Source: Actinomycetes bacterium (GTDB lineage: Bacteria > Actinomycetota > Actinomycetes > Actinomycetales > Beutenbergiaceae). Taken from it: a stretch of 14,867 nt of DNA. This document shows positions 1-7,732 of this stretch, piece after piece; position 1 is the first letter of the stretch, and the number at the start of each line of letters is the position of its first letter. The notes beneath the pieces are model-generated. The model was not told where the DNA came from. It ran no database searches and saw nothing but the letters and a program-made list of their open reading frames with translations. The translations under genes were made by a program, and so were the position numbers. Location of the stretch: positions 1-14,867 of the forward strand of contig JAJYRV010000022.1 in assembly GCA_021793935.1 (NCBI GenBank). Reading direction: 5' to 3'.

Positions 1-717
1 GGGCAGATGGGCCTGACCCGCAACCTCTCCACGGCGGAGATCATCGATCAGGTGCGCCAAGCCGCCCGGATGTGCCGCGACGGCGAACTCACCCGCGGGC
101 CCAGCCGGCTCACCAACATCGTCTTCATGGGGATGGGGGAGCCGATGGCGAACTACAAGTCCATCATCGGCGCGGTGCGCCAGATGGTCGCCCCCGCCCC
201 GGAGGGCTTCGGGATGTCCGCGCGGAACATCACCGTCTCCACCGTCGGGCTCGTGCCCGCGATCCGCAAACTCTCCGGGGAGGGCATCCCGGTCACGCTC
301 GCCGTCTCGCTCCATGCCCCCGACGATGAGCTGCGCGATGAGCTCATCCCCATCAACTCCCGGTGGAAGGTCACCGAACTGCTCGACGCCGCGCGCGAAT
401 ACTTCGAGGTCACCGGCCGGCGGGTGAGCATCGAATACGCCCTCATCAAGGATATGAACGACCACGCCTGGCGCGCGGAACTGCTCGGTGAGGAACTCAA
501 CAAACGTGGGCGCGGGTGGGTGCACGTGAACCCGATCCCCCTCAACCCGACCCCCGGGTCCATCTGGACCGCGAGCGATCCGGAGGTGGAAGCAGAATTC
601 GTAGCTAAACTACGGGAAGCGGGCATCTCCACGACGGTACGTGACACCCGCGGAAGCGACATTGACGGAGCGTGCGGTCAACTCGCCGCGGAAACCACCG
701 GAGCGCAGGAGCGATAA
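1..717 (+). CDS. rlmN: 23S rRNA (A2503-C2)/tRNA (A37-C2) methyltransferase RlmN, 3' part
   Basis: Radical-SAM enzyme that methylates C2 of adenosine 2503 in 23S rRNA and of A37 in some tRNAs, in the cytoplasm. The frame is already open at base 1 (G-Q-M-G-L-T-R-N), so the true start and the CxxxCxxC iron-sulfur motif lie upstream of the window. The visible part carries the family's GMGEP SAM-binding motif (about bases 130-144, [10 protein letters not shown]) and the [15 protein letters not shown] and VNPIPLNP blocks. It also has the C-terminal catalytic cysteine in GACGQL (codon 673-675), which forms the methyl-transfer intermediate. Its TAA stop shares one base with the next gene's ATG (TAATG), so the two are probably translationally coupled. 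Apart from the missing 5' end it looks intact. Confidence 0.96.
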   Translation, partial: GQMGLTRNLSTAEIIDQVRQAARMCRDGELTRGPSRLTNIVFMGMGEPMANYKSIIGAVRQMVAPAPEGFGMSARNITVSTVGLVPAIRKLSGEGIPVTLAVSLHAPDDELRDELIPINSRWKVTELLDAAREYFEVTGRRVSIEYALIKDMNDHAWRAELLGEELNKRGRGWVHVNPIPLNPTPGSIWTASDPEVEAEFVAKLREAGISTTVRDTRGSDIDGACGQLAAETTGAQER

Positions 718-1259
718 TGGCGAAGATGTTCCCCCGAGTGAAGGTCACCCACACCGGCTACCACATGGACCAGGTGGAGGACTTCTTCGACGACGCCCGG
801 GAGGATTACGAGGCCGGCGGGCAGATGACCGCCACGCAGGTCCGCGCCGCCGCATTCGATCTCGTGCGGGGCGGTTACGACCCCAACGCCGTGGACGAGG
901 CCCTCGACCGAGTCGAATCCGCCTTCGCCGCCCGCGAACGGGTGGCGTTCATCGAACAGCACGGGCAAGAGGAGTGGATGAAAGAGGTCGCGAGCCGTGC
1001 CACGGTGCTCTACCCCCGACTCACCCGCCCCGACGGGCTCCGCTTCCGCCCCCCCGAGCGCGGCAAAGGCTATGAGCGGGGCGCGGTTGATGCGGTGATG
1101 GTTCGACTCATCGACTTCTTCGACTCTGGCCGCCCCCTTTCCTCCCAGGATCTGCGCACGGTGACGTTCCCCGCTGCCCCCGCCTCCCGCGCCTACGATG
1201 AGGGCCCGGTGGACGCTTTCATCGACCGCGCGATAGATATCTTGCTGGCCGTCGAATGA
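717..1259 (+). CDS. DivIVA-domain (DivI1A) repeat protein
   Basis: A 180-residue protein made almost wholly of short DivI1A-type units. Each has a GY(D/H)xxxVDxxLDR-like helix start, at residues 14-30 (GYHMDQVEDFFDDARE), 53-68 (GYDPNAVDEALDRVE), 118-134 (GYERGAVDAVMVRLIDFF) and 159-175 (AYDEGPVDAFIDRAIDIL). It resembles the DivIVA-domain repeat family found in actinobacteria, usually beside rlmN and dxr. It has no long coiled coil like true DivIVA/Wag31, no signal peptide and no membrane segment, so it is probably cytoplasmic. Its function is not established; a link to polar growth or division is only suggested by the domain. I chose ATG 717 because AGGAG lies about 6 nt upstream and the repeat starts right after it; a longer frame from 672 would overlap rlmN. 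Its stop overlaps the next start as ATGA, so it is coupled to the DXR-like gene. Confidence 0.85.
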   Translation: MAKMFPRVKVTHTGYHMDQVEDFFDDAREDYEAGGQMTATQVRAAAFDLVRGGYDPNAVDEALDRVESAFAARERVAFIEQHGQEEWMKEVASRATVLYPRLTRPDGLRFRPPERGKGYERGAVDAVMVRLIDFFDSGRPLSSQDLRTVTFPAAPASRAYDEGPVDAFIDRAIDILLAVE

Positions 1260-2308
1260 GCGCGACGCGTACCGCCGTGATCTTGGGCTCTACAGGCGCT
1301 GTCGGTACGTCGCAGGTGGAGCGGTTCGCCGCCGATCCCAGCACCCAGGTCGTAGCGCTCGCCGCCGCAGGGCGGAACCTGCCGGCACTCGCACGTCAGG
1401 CGGTCCAGCTCGGGGTGTACGGGCTGGCCCTGGCCGAGGCCGACCTCGCGGCCGTCAACCTCGCCCTCGACGAAGCCAACGAGGATGCCGGCGCGGACGT
1501 GCGCCCGGAGATCCTCATCGGTGCTGACACGATCGTCCACGCCGCCGGGGCGGGGGTGGACGTCGTCGTCAACGCGATCAAAGGGATGGACGGCGTCGGC
1601 CCGACCCTCGAAGGGCTGCGCACCGGGGCACACGTGGAAACGGCGAACACCGAGACCCTGCTCAGCGCGGCGCTGCTCACCCCGGAGCTGCGGGGGCAGG
1701 CTCCGCTTACCCACCGGCTCTCGTTGCTCAGCCCCGACCTCGGCGGGCTCGGGCGCACCCTCGTCGAGCACGACGAAGCGGTCACCCGAGTTATCCTCAC
1801 CGCCCCCGCCCACCCGCGCCTACCCGCCCGCCACGGCGCCCGGCCCCGCCGGGTGGACCAGATGACCGGCTTCAGCGCCGGGTTCGCCCTGCTTGAGGTG
1901 GGTGCCATCACCCAGGTGCCCATCGACGTCGTCACGCACACCGGCGGGCTGGGGGCCCTGGTGGAACTCGAGGACGGGCGGACGGTCGTGCACCCGCGCG
2001 CCGGAGCGCCCGCCCCCTGGGAGCGGGCGACATCGTGGTGGTTCGAACCCGCCCGGCTCCCCGCGGTCGACCTGTGCCGGGCCGCGGCGAGCGAAGGTGG
2101 TACCTACCCCATCGTCACCTACGGCGCGAACGAGGCGGCGGTGGCGGCGTTCCTCGACGGCGCGGCGGAACTGGAAGAAATCGTCGACGTCGTTGCGCGG
2201 GTTCTCGACGCGCACGAGCCGCCCCCCACCCTCACGTTGGACGCCCTCCACGGTGCGGCCATGTGGGCGAAAAAACACGCCCGTGAGATCCTCGCCGCCG
2301 GGCGCTGA
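1256..2308 (+). CDS. Degenerate DXR-like protein (1-deoxy-D-xylulose-5-phosphate reductoisomerase homologue, probably non-catalytic)
   Basis: A 350-residue homologue of DXR, which converts DXP to MEP with NADPH and a divalent metal. The N-terminal nucleotide-binding motif GSTGAVG (residues 11-17), the VVNAIKGMDGVGPTLEGL segment and the C-terminal helical domain (SWWFEP to AMWAKKHAREIL, residues 260-346, with NEAAVAAFLDG at 292-302) align well with mycobacterial DXR as I recall it. The catalytic part does not. ANKES has become ANTET (130-134), and the metal-binding DSEH aligns with LSPD (158-161). SGGPF and HPTWSMG are gone, NSATLVNKGLEVIE has become a sequence around FSAGFALLE (206-214), and HPQS is replaced by THTG (227-230). 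The protein is about 50-60 residues shorter than normal (about 400-415). There is no frameshift and codon use matches its neighbours, so it is probably expressed. I infer a pseudoenzyme or a repurposed oxidoreductase. The start overlaps the DivIVA-repeat stop (ATGA). Confidence 0.82.
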   Translation: MSATRTAVILGSTGAVGTSQVERFAADPSTQVVALAAAGRNLPALARQAVQLGVYGLALAEADLAAVNLALDEANEDAGADVRPEILIGADTIVHAAGAGVDVVVNAIKGMDGVGPTLEGLRTGAHVETANTETLLSAALLTPELRGQAPLTHRLSLLSPDLGGLGRTLVEHDEAVTRVILTAPAHPRLPARHGARPRRVDQMTGFSAGFALLEVGAITQVPIDVVTHTGGLGALVELEDGRTVVHPRAGAPAPWERATSWWFEPARLPAVDLCRAAASEGGTYPIVTYGANEAAVAAFLDGAAELEEIVDVVARVLDAHEPPPTLTLDALHGAAMWAKKHAREILAAGR

Positions 2309-2310
2309 CG

Positions 2311-2316
2311 TAGAGT
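2311..2316 (+). promoter_or_regulatory. Putative -10 box (TAGAGT) for a leaderless rseP mRNA
   Basis: TAGAGT fits the actinobacterial TANNNT -10 consensus and ends 7 nt before the GTG start of the site-2 protease gene. Transcription would then begin at or very near the GTG. No Shine-Dalgarno sequence lies between the upstream stop (2306-2308) and the GTG. No clear -35 box is visible. Confidence 0.55.
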
Positions 2317-2323
2317 TGAGTTC

Positions 2324-3631
2324 GTGAACTTCTGGGTTGGGGTCGGGGTCCTCGTTCTGGGGCTGATCGTCTCGATCGGTCTGCACGAACTCGGCCACCT
2401 GCTGCCCGCGAAACGGTTCGGGGTCTACGTGCCCCAATACTTCATCGGGTTCGGCCCGACGCTGTGGTCGACCAAGCGCGGCGAAACCGAATACGGGGTG
2501 AAACTTCTGCCGCTCGGCGGGTACGTGCGCCTCATCGGGATGTTCCCGCCGAAAGACCTCACCCAATCGGCCTCCCGGGGCCGCAGTTGGTTCAGCCGAG
2601 TCGCCGACGACGCGCGCGCCTACTCCCAATCGGAGATCCCCGAGGGCAGCGAGCACCGCGCGTTCTACGCCCTGTCGACGCCGAAGAAGCTCGCCGTGAT
2701 GTTCGGCGGGCCCGTCGTCAACCTCATCCTCGCCATCGTGCTGTTCGCGGTCGTGCTGGCCGGGTTCGGTACGGCGACGGCGACGAACAAACTCGGTAGC
2801 GTCTCCGAATGCGTGCCCGAGGGGATGGCCGAATGCGCCACGGATGACCCGGCCGCCCCCGCCCTGGCCGCGGGGTTCCAACCCGGTGACCGGGTGCTCG
2901 AATGGGGCGGGCAGGAGGTCTCCACGTGGGAGGAGGTCTCCAGCGCGATCCGCGCCGGCGGCGCCGCCCCGACCGAGGTCGTCATTGACCGCGGCGGCGA
3001 ACACCTCACCCTGACGGTCACCCCCACGATCGCTCCGCGCCCCGTCGTCGGGGAGGACGGGCAGGTGGAGCTCGACGCCGAGGGCGAACCGGTGCTCGCG
3101 GACGCCCCGTACGTGGGGATCGGGGCCGCCGTGGAACTCGTGCCCGCGCCGCTCAGCGAGGTGCCCGGGGTCGTCACCGAAGTGTTCACCGGCACGGTGC
3201 AGATCGTCCTCAGCCTGCCCGCGCGCCTCGTGGCGATCGCGAACGCCGTCTTCACCGACGCCGAACGTGACCCGAGCGTCGTCGGCCTCGTCGGCGTGGG
3301 GCGCTTCGCGGGCGAGATCGCCTCGATGCCCGCCGCGGAGTACGGCCTGAAAGAACGCACCGCGGACATGCTCTCCCTCTTGGGATCGCTCAACATGGCG
3401 CTGTTCGTGTTCAATATGATCCCCCTGCTTCCTCTCGACGGCGGCCACATCGCCGGCGCGTTGTACGAAGGGGCGCGGCGCCGCCTCGCCGCCTGGTCGG
3501 GCCGCAAGAGCCCGCGCTACGCCGATACGGCGCGGCTCATGCCGCTGACGTACATGGTCTTTGCCGTGCTGCTGGGAATGAGCGTGCTCCTCGCAGTGGC
3601 GGACATCGTCAAACCCGTGACGCTCGGATAA
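2324..3631 (+). CDS. rip: Site-2 intramembrane zinc metalloprotease (M50 family, RseP/Rip1-like)
   Basis: A 435-residue membrane protease that in relatives cuts membrane-anchored anti-sigma factors and other single-pass substrates inside the bilayer. The zinc motif HELGH is at residues 21-25 in the first membrane segment. A second hydrophobic segment spans about 122-149 (FGGPVVNLILAIVLF), followed by an extracytoplasmic loop with a cysteine pair (SECVPEGMAEC). A PDZ domain lies at about 180-236 (AAGFQPGDRVLEWGGQEV). The second active-site motif NMIPLLPLDGGH is at 364-375 with Asp372, and a last membrane helix is near 405-432. All catalytic residues are present. The GTG start at 2324 is chosen because the first helix and HELGH follow at the usual distance; it appears leaderless. 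The position beside a dxr-type gene is the conserved actinobacterial one, but the ispG gene expected next is missing. Confidence 0.95.
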   Translation: MNFWVGVGVLVLGLIVSIGLHELGHLLPAKRFGVYVPQYFIGFGPTLWSTKRGETEYGVKLLPLGGYVRLIGMFPPKDLTQSASRGRSWFSRVADDARAYSQSEIPEGSEHRAFYALSTPKKLAVMFGGPVVNLILAIVLFAVVLAGFGTATATNKLGSVSECVPEGMAECATDDPAAPALAAGFQPGDRVLEWGGQEVSTWEEVSSAIRAGGAAPTEVVIDRGGEHLTLTVTPTIAPRPVVGEDGQVELDAEGEPVLADAPYVGIGAAVELVPAPLSEVPGVVTEVFTGTVQIVLSLPARLVAIANAVFTDAERDPSVVGLVGVGRFAGEIASMPAAEYGLKERTADMLSLLGSLNMALFVFNMIPLLPLDGGHIAGALYEGARRRLAAWSGRKSPRYADTARLMPLTYMVFAVLLGMSVLLAVADIVKPVTLG

Positions 3632-3637
3632 CGGGCG

Positions 3638-4483
3638 ATGGCCTGGCAGGTCCTCGACGCGCACGAGGTTGACCTAGACGAGATCGACCGGTTCTGTAGC
3701 TCCCACGGGGTCGAAACCGCCCTCATGGCTGAGCACGTGCACGCGATGCGGTACAACCCGAACCTGCGCGACTTCCTCCTATGCGTGCTCGACGAGGAGG
3801 AAGGGAACATCGCCGGGGTGTGTTGGATCGGGGGCAACATCGTGCCCGTCGCCGTGCCGGAGGCCGCCCTCGGCCTGCTCGTGCGCGAGATCCGCCGCCG
3901 CGGGCGCCGCTACACCTCCATCGTCGGACCAACGCAGCAGGTCCGCGCGCTCTGGCGCATCATCGGCAGCGCATTCGGCCGCGCCCGGGACATCCGCGAG
4001 TGCCAGCCGCACTTGGAGATCAACACCCGGCCCGCCATCAACCCCGATCCGCTCGTCACCCCCACCCCGAACGCCGACTTCGACCTGCTTTTCCCCGCCG
4101 CGGTCGCGATGTTCACCGAAGAAGTGGGGTATTCGCCCCTCGCGAGCGGGGGCGGGTACGAACGGCGGGTGCGTTCGCTGGTCTCCGAGGGCCGCTCACT
4201 CAGCAGGATCGTGCACACCCGCCGCGGGCGGGAGGTAGTGTTCAAGGCCGATCTGGGAACCGTGGGTTTCGGCGTCACCCAGGTGCAGGGGGTGTGGGTG
4301 AACCCGCGCTACCGGGGCCGGGGGATCTCCGCGCCGGCGATGGCCGCCGTCGTCAATTACGCCCACCACCACTTCGCGCCCACCGTGAGCTTGTACGTCA
4401 ACGACTACAACACTGCCGCGCTCGCCACCTATGCCCGGGTCGGGTTCGTGCGTACCGGGACGTTCGCGACGATCCTCTTCTGA
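3638..4483 (+). CDS. GNAT-family acetyltransferase with N-terminal DUF4081 domain
   Basis: A 281-residue cytoplasmic protein with two halves. The N-terminal part (about 1-125: FLLCVLDEEEGNIAGVCWIGGNIVPV, then VGPTQQVRALW) matches the DUF4081 domain of the actinobacterial proteins encoded next to ispG, such as mycobacterial Rv2867c. The C-terminal part (about 135-281) is a GNAT fold. Its acetyl-CoA pyrophosphate-binding loop RYRGRGI is at 224-230, and the typical NDYNTAALATYARVGFVRTGTF ending is present. The substrate is unknown; proteins or amines are both possible. It begins only 6 bp after the protease stop with no clear Shine-Dalgarno site (GGATAACGGGCGATG), so it is probably coupled to the upstream gene. 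In related genomes ispG sits between these two genes; here that space is gone. Confidence 0.9.
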   Translation: MAWQVLDAHEVDLDEIDRFCSSHGVETALMAEHVHAMRYNPNLRDFLLCVLDEEEGNIAGVCWIGGNIVPVAVPEAALGLLVREIRRRGRRYTSIVGPTQQVRALWRIIGSAFGRARDIRECQPHLEINTRPAINPDPLVTPTPNADFDLLFPAAVAMFTEEVGYSPLASGGGYERRVRSLVSEGRSLSRIVHTRRGREVVFKADLGTVGFGVTQVQGVWVNPRYRGRGISAPAMAAVVNYAHHHFAPTVSLYVNDYNTAALATYARVGFVRTGTFATILF

Positions 4484-4485
4484 GG

Positions 4486-4501
4486 CTATCCTCTTGGATA
4501 G
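4486..4501 (+). other. Small inverted repeat between the GNAT and Rid genes
   Basis: CTATCC-TCTT-GGATAG is a perfect 6-bp stem with a 4-nt loop starting 3 nt after the GNAT stop codon. It has no following T-run, so it is at best a weak or Rho-aided terminator or an mRNA-stabilising end. TATCCT inside it could instead act as a -10 box for the Rid gene. The rest of the 72-bp gap shows only the Rid ribosome site. Confidence 0.4.
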
Positions 4502-4555
4502 TTAGCGGTGCCGTGCTCAGCCGCCGTGCTCATCCGCCGCGATCAAAGGAGATCC

Positions 4556-4945
4556 ATGACCCAGTACCTCAACCCCGCCGCACTCGTCCCGCCCGTCGGG
4601 CCGTACTCCCACGTGAGCCGAACCGGCGACCTCATCTACCTCGCGGGGCAGACCGGGATCGACGCTAAGGGCGATCCCGCGGGCCCAGGAATCGCCGCAC
4701 AGGCCGGCCAGGCACTCGAGAACATCCGCGCCGCGCTGGCCTCACAGAACCTCACCTTCGCCCACATCATCAAACTCACGACGTACGTTGCGGGCAGAAC
4801 CAACCTGCCGGGAATGATCGAGTACATGGACGAGACCTTTCCCACGTGGTTCCCCCGCGGCTATCCGCCGAACACGCTGCTCGTGGTCGACCAACTCGTC
4901 ACCGCGGAACTCCTCGTGGAGATCGAGGCGGTCGCGCACGCCTGA
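4556..4945 (+). CDS. Rid/YjgF/UK114-family protein
   Basis: A 129-residue protein of the Rid family, whose RidA members hydrolyse reactive enamine/imine intermediates such as 2-aminoacrylate in the cytoplasm. Family blocks seen are the N-terminal PVGPYSHV, IYLAGQTGID, AQAGQALENIRAAL, KLTTYV and the C-terminal VEIEAVA. The arginine that binds the substrate carboxylate in E. coli RidA (PARS, Arg105) aligns with Asn106 here (PPNT), so classical imine deaminase activity is doubtful. It probably belongs to another Rid subgroup with unknown activity. ATG 4556 is preceded by a strong AAAGGAGA site 4-8 nt upstream; an upstream in-frame ATG at 4508 has no ribosome site and adds 16 unconserved residues. 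It lies between the GNAT gene and proS, with no obvious functional link to either. Confidence 0.9.
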   Translation: MTQYLNPAALVPPVGPYSHVSRTGDLIYLAGQTGIDAKGDPAGPGIAAQAGQALENIRAALASQNLTFAHIIKLTTYVAGRTNLPGMIEYMDETFPTWFPRGYPPNTLLVVDQLVTAELLVEIEAVAHA

Positions 4946-4968
4946 GCAGGCAGGGCCCGCCGGTGCCG

Positions 4969-4974
4969 TAGACT
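4969..4974 (+). promoter_or_regulatory. Putative -10 box (TAGACT) for a leaderless proS mRNA
   Basis: TAGACT ends exactly 7 nt before the GTG start of proS, the same geometry as at 2311-2316 before the protease gene. No Shine-Dalgarno motif precedes the GTG beyond the CAGGGGC stretch, which sits too close to the start. No good -35 box is seen. Confidence 0.55.
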
Positions 4975-4981
4975 CAGGGGC

Positions 4982-6757
4982 GTGCTAACCCGAATGAGTT
5001 CTCTGTTTCTCCGGACCCTTCGCGAAGACCCCCACGATGCCGAGGTGGCGAGCCATTCCTGGCTCGTGCGGGCGGGCTACATCCGCCGCGCCGCCCCCGG
5101 CATCTACTCCTGGCTGCCACTGGGGCTGCGGGTACTCGCCAAGATCGAGGCCGTGGTCCGAGAGGAGATGGCGACCGCCGGTGCCCAAGAAGTGCATTTC
5201 CCCGCGCTGCTGCCGCGTGAGCCCTATGAGGCGACCGGGCGTTGGGCGGAGTACGGGCCGAACCTGTTCCGCTTGCAGGACCGCAAGGGTAACGACATGC
5301 TGCTCGCGCCCACCCACGAGGAAATGTTCACCCTGCTCGTGGCCGACATGTACTCCTCGTACAAGGAACTCCCGCTCACCCTTTACCAGATCCAAACCAA
5401 GTACCGGGACGAGGCCCGGCCCCGCGCCGGCCTGCTCCGGGGCCGGGAATTCGTGATGAAGGACGCCTACTCCTTCGACCTCGACGACGCCGCGCTCGAC
5501 GTGTCGTACAAATCGCAGCGCGATGCCTACGAGCGCATCTTCCGCCGGCTAGGTCTGGAGTACGTCATCGTCTCGGCGACGGCGGGCGCGATGGGCGGGT
5601 CGAAGTCGGAAGAATTCCTCCACCCGAGCCCGATCGGGGAGGACACCTTCGTGCGTTCCGCCGGCGGATACGCTGCGAACGTCGAGGCGGTCACCACGCC
5701 TGCGCCGGAGCCCGTGGACGCCGGCGGCGTTCCCGAGGCGACGGTCTACGACACGCCGGATTCGGAGACGATCGAGACGCTCGTGGACGCCGCCAACCGC
5801 ATCTTCCCCCGCGATGATCGCCCCTGGCAGGCGGCGGACACGCTCAAGAACGTCGTCTTCACCCTCGTGCATCCAGGAGGTGAGCGCGAACTCATCGCGA
5901 TCGGGCTTCCGGGGGACCGCGACGTCGACGCCAAGCGGCTCGAGGCGGCGCTGTTCCCCTCCGAAGTGGAACCGGCGACCGAGGCGGATTTGGAGGCGAG
6001 CCCGGAGCTTGTGCCCGGCTACATCGGCCCCCAGGTGCTCAGCCCGAACGTCGAGGGCGGGGTGCGCTACCTCGTCGACCCGCGCGTGGTCGACGGCACC
6101 GAGTGGGTGACCGGAGCGAACGAGCAGGGCCGTCACGTCGCCCACCTCGTGAAGGGCCGTGACTTCGAGGCCGACGGAATCATCGACGTCGCCGAGGTGC
6201 GCGAGGGAGACCCGGCCCCGGATGGTTCCGGGCCGTTGGAACTCGCCCGCGGGATCGAGATCGCCCACGTCTTCGCGCTCGGGCGCAAGTACGCCGAGTC
6301 CCTCGACCTGAAGGTGCTCGACCAGAACGGCAAGGCCGTTACGGTGACGATGGGCTCCTACGGGCTCGGGGTCACCCGCGTGCTCGCCGCACTCGCGGAG
6401 AAGAATTGCGACGAGGTCGGGCTCATGTGGCCCGCGCCGATCGCGCCGTACCACGTCCACGTCGTCGCGACGGGCAAGGACAGCGCCGTCTTCGACGCCG
6501 CCGAATCCCTCGCTCGGGAACTATCTGAGGCGGGGATCGAGGTACTCTACGACGACCGACCCAAGGTTTCCCCGGGCGTGAAGTTCGCCGATGCGGAGAT
6601 CCTTGGGATGCCCTACATCGTCGTGGTGGGCCGCGGGCTCGCCAAGGGTGTGGTGGAGGTCCGCGACCGCCGCAGCGGCGAACGGGTGGAGCTGGAACCC
6701 GCCGCCGCCATCGCTCACCTCAGTGAGCGGGTCCGGGCGGATCTGCTCACCGACTGA
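4982..6757 (+). CDS. proS: Prolyl-tRNA synthetase (bacterial type, with editing insertion)
   Basis: A 591-residue class II aminoacyl-tRNA synthetase that charges tRNA-Pro. The N-terminus ([17 protein letters not shown]) and motif 1 region ([16 protein letters not shown]) are standard. Motif 2 is at residues 142-162 ([20 protein letters not shown]) and motif 3 is GSYGLGVTR at 458-466. Between motifs 2 and 3 sits the roughly 180-residue YbaK-like insertion domain (about 225-400) that removes misacylated Ala, so this is the bacterial long form. The anticodon-binding domain occupies about 490-585. The length is typical. GTG 4982 is chosen because homologues begin at this point; ATG at 4994 (MSSLF) is the alternative. 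The 3' end overlaps the convergent lipoprotein gene by 11 bp, so there is no room for an ordinary terminator after the stop. Confidence 0.97.
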   Translation: MLTRMSSLFLRTLREDPHDAEVASHSWLVRAGYIRRAAPGIYSWLPLGLRVLAKIEAVVREEMATAGAQEVHFPALLPREPYEATGRWAEYGPNLFRLQDRKGNDMLLAPTHEEMFTLLVADMYSSYKELPLTLYQIQTKYRDEARPRAGLLRGREFVMKDAYSFDLDDAALDVSYKSQRDAYERIFRRLGLEYVIVSATAGAMGGSKSEEFLHPSPIGEDTFVRSAGGYAANVEAVTTPAPEPVDAGGVPEATVYDTPDSETIETLVDAANRIFPRDDRPWQAADTLKNVVFTLVHPGGERELIAIGLPGDRDVDAKRLEAALFPSEVEPATEADLEASPELVPGYIGPQVLSPNVEGGVRYLVDPRVVDGTEWVTGANEQGRHVAHLVKGRDFEADGIIDVAEVREGDPAPDGSGPLELARGIEIAHVFALGRKYAESLDLKVLDQNGKAVTVTMGSYGLGVTRVLAALAEKNCDEVGLMWPAPIAPYHVHVVATGKDSAVFDAAESLARELSEAGIEVLYDDRPKVSPGVKFADAEILGMPYIVVVGRGLAKGVVEVRDRRSGERVELEPAAAIAHLSERVRADLLTD

Positions 6758-7718
6758 GCGCGGGCCACGGGCCCACCTGCAGATCTGGGTGGGCGCTGGA
6801 GTAGGCGTACCACAGCGCCTCGATCAGCGGTTGCCGTGCCTCGGCGGGCGCGTGGGGGTACAGCGCGAGCCAGTGTTCGGCCGCGGCCTGCGCGTACCGC
6901 TCGGCGCTGCCCTGCAGGTCGTCCAGGTCGATCTCATAGGCACTGAGCCGGGTGTCGTCGGCGGTGCCGGCCGCCTCGCCGGCGAGGAGATCCGCGAACC
7001 GGCGCAACTCGCGGGCACGCTCGGTTGCGGCCTCGCGCTCCTCGCCGCTGCTGCGGGCCGCGCGGACCTCCTGCACGTACCCGGCCGCGTCGTAAATTCC
7101 GATGAGATCGGGGGATTGCGCAGGAACCGCCCGAAGGAGCTGCTCGACCTCCGCGGACGCGTCCCCGCTTGCCACTGCCTCCGTCAGGGCCGGGGGCAAC
7201 ATCCCCGAGCCGCACGGATCGGGGCAATCGGCCCCGAGGTCGGCGCTGAGCACCACCGCGGCCGTGTGCAGCGTCAGCCACATGGACACGAGCGCCTCCG
7301 GTTCCGGCGAGTCGTCCGCGGCCGCGACGCTCAGGAGAGTGTCAGCGGAGTCGAGGACGACGTCGAGCACCTCTGGGGCGCCGGCATCGGTGGCAACGGT
7401 GGCCGGGGATGTGGGGGAGGGGTCCTCCTCTCGGGGTGGGGGGAGCCAGACTCCGCCCAGGTCCTCGACGTAGGTGGTGCTCACCTCGATGAGCGCGGCG
7501 AGGTTCGGCTCCGGGGCCGCCTCGGCGGCGCTTTCCGCCGTCAACGCGACCCGCTCCACGGCGACTGCCGCCTCCTGGCGCAACTCCTCATTCGCATCCG
7601 GGGTAGGGACCGCGGCGGGTGGCGCGCCCACCCGGATCCCGCACCCGCTGAGGATGAGGGCGACCGCGGCGGCGGCGAGCAACCTGCGTGCGGGGCGGGG
7701 AAATCGGTAGGACTCCAT
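6747..7718 (-). CDS. Lipoprotein with ferritin-like DUF4439 domain
   Basis: A 323-residue probable secreted lipoprotein. It has a basic N-terminus ([12 protein letters not shown]), a hydrophobic stretch and a clear lipobox LSGC with Cys26, so the mature protein should be lipid-anchored to the outer face of the membrane. A Pro/Thr/Ser-rich low-complexity region follows at about 95-110. The C-terminal part, from about residue 195 ([17 protein letters not shown], then [24 protein letters not shown] and [14 protein letters not shown]), is helical. It fits the DUF4439 pattern known from proteins encoded between proS and rimP in actinobacteria. The function is unknown, and metal ligands typical of true ferritins are not obvious. 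ATG 7718 is chosen because it gives a perfect lipoprotein signal; the open frame continues upstream into rimP but that extension is antisense shadow. The stop lies inside the 3' end of proS. Confidence 0.85.
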   Translation of the reverse strand: MESYRFPRPARRLLAAAAVALILSGCGIRVGAPPAAVPTPDANEELRQEAAVAVERVALTAESAAEAAPEPNLAALIEVSTTYVEDLGGVWLPPPREEDPSPTSPATVATDAGAPEVLDVVLDSADTLLSVAAADDSPEPEALVSMWLTLHTAAVVLSADLGADCPDPCGSGMLPPALTEAVASGDASAEVEQLLRAVPAQSPDLIGIYDAAGYVQEVRAARSSGEEREAATERARELRRFADLLAGEAAGTADDTRLSAYEIDLDDLQGSAERYAQAAAEHWLALYPHAPAEARQPLIEALWYAYSSAHPDLQVGPWPALSR

Positions 7719-7726
7719 GGTCGTGC

Positions 7727-7732
7727 AGGCTA
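7727..7732 (-). promoter_or_regulatory. Putative -10 box (TAGCCT) for the lipoprotein gene
   Basis: On the minus strand TAGCCT ends 8 nt before the lipoprotein ATG, and the intervening CTGCACGACC has no Shine-Dalgarno motif, so the transcript may be leaderless. TACAGT (7734-7739, minus strand) is an alternative -10 that would give a short leader. Confidence 0.4.

Noticed and set aside
1256..2308. The DXR-like gene as a frameshifted pseudogene or sequencing error
   Set aside because: The reading frame is continuous, with recognisable DXR blocks in the same frame before and after the divergent region, and the lost motifs are not found in the other frames.
1820..3664. A 614-codon open frame on the minus strand opposite the DXR-like and protease genes
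   Set aside because: It is His/Asp/Glu/Arg-rich low-complexity translation typical of the antisense frame of GC-rich genes, with no recognisable domain, and it lies opposite well-supported genes.
3638..4668. A long Arg/Pro-rich plus-strand frame in another phase over the GNAT gene
   Set aside because: It is an out-of-frame GC artefact with no ribosome site; the GNAT frame has clear motifs.
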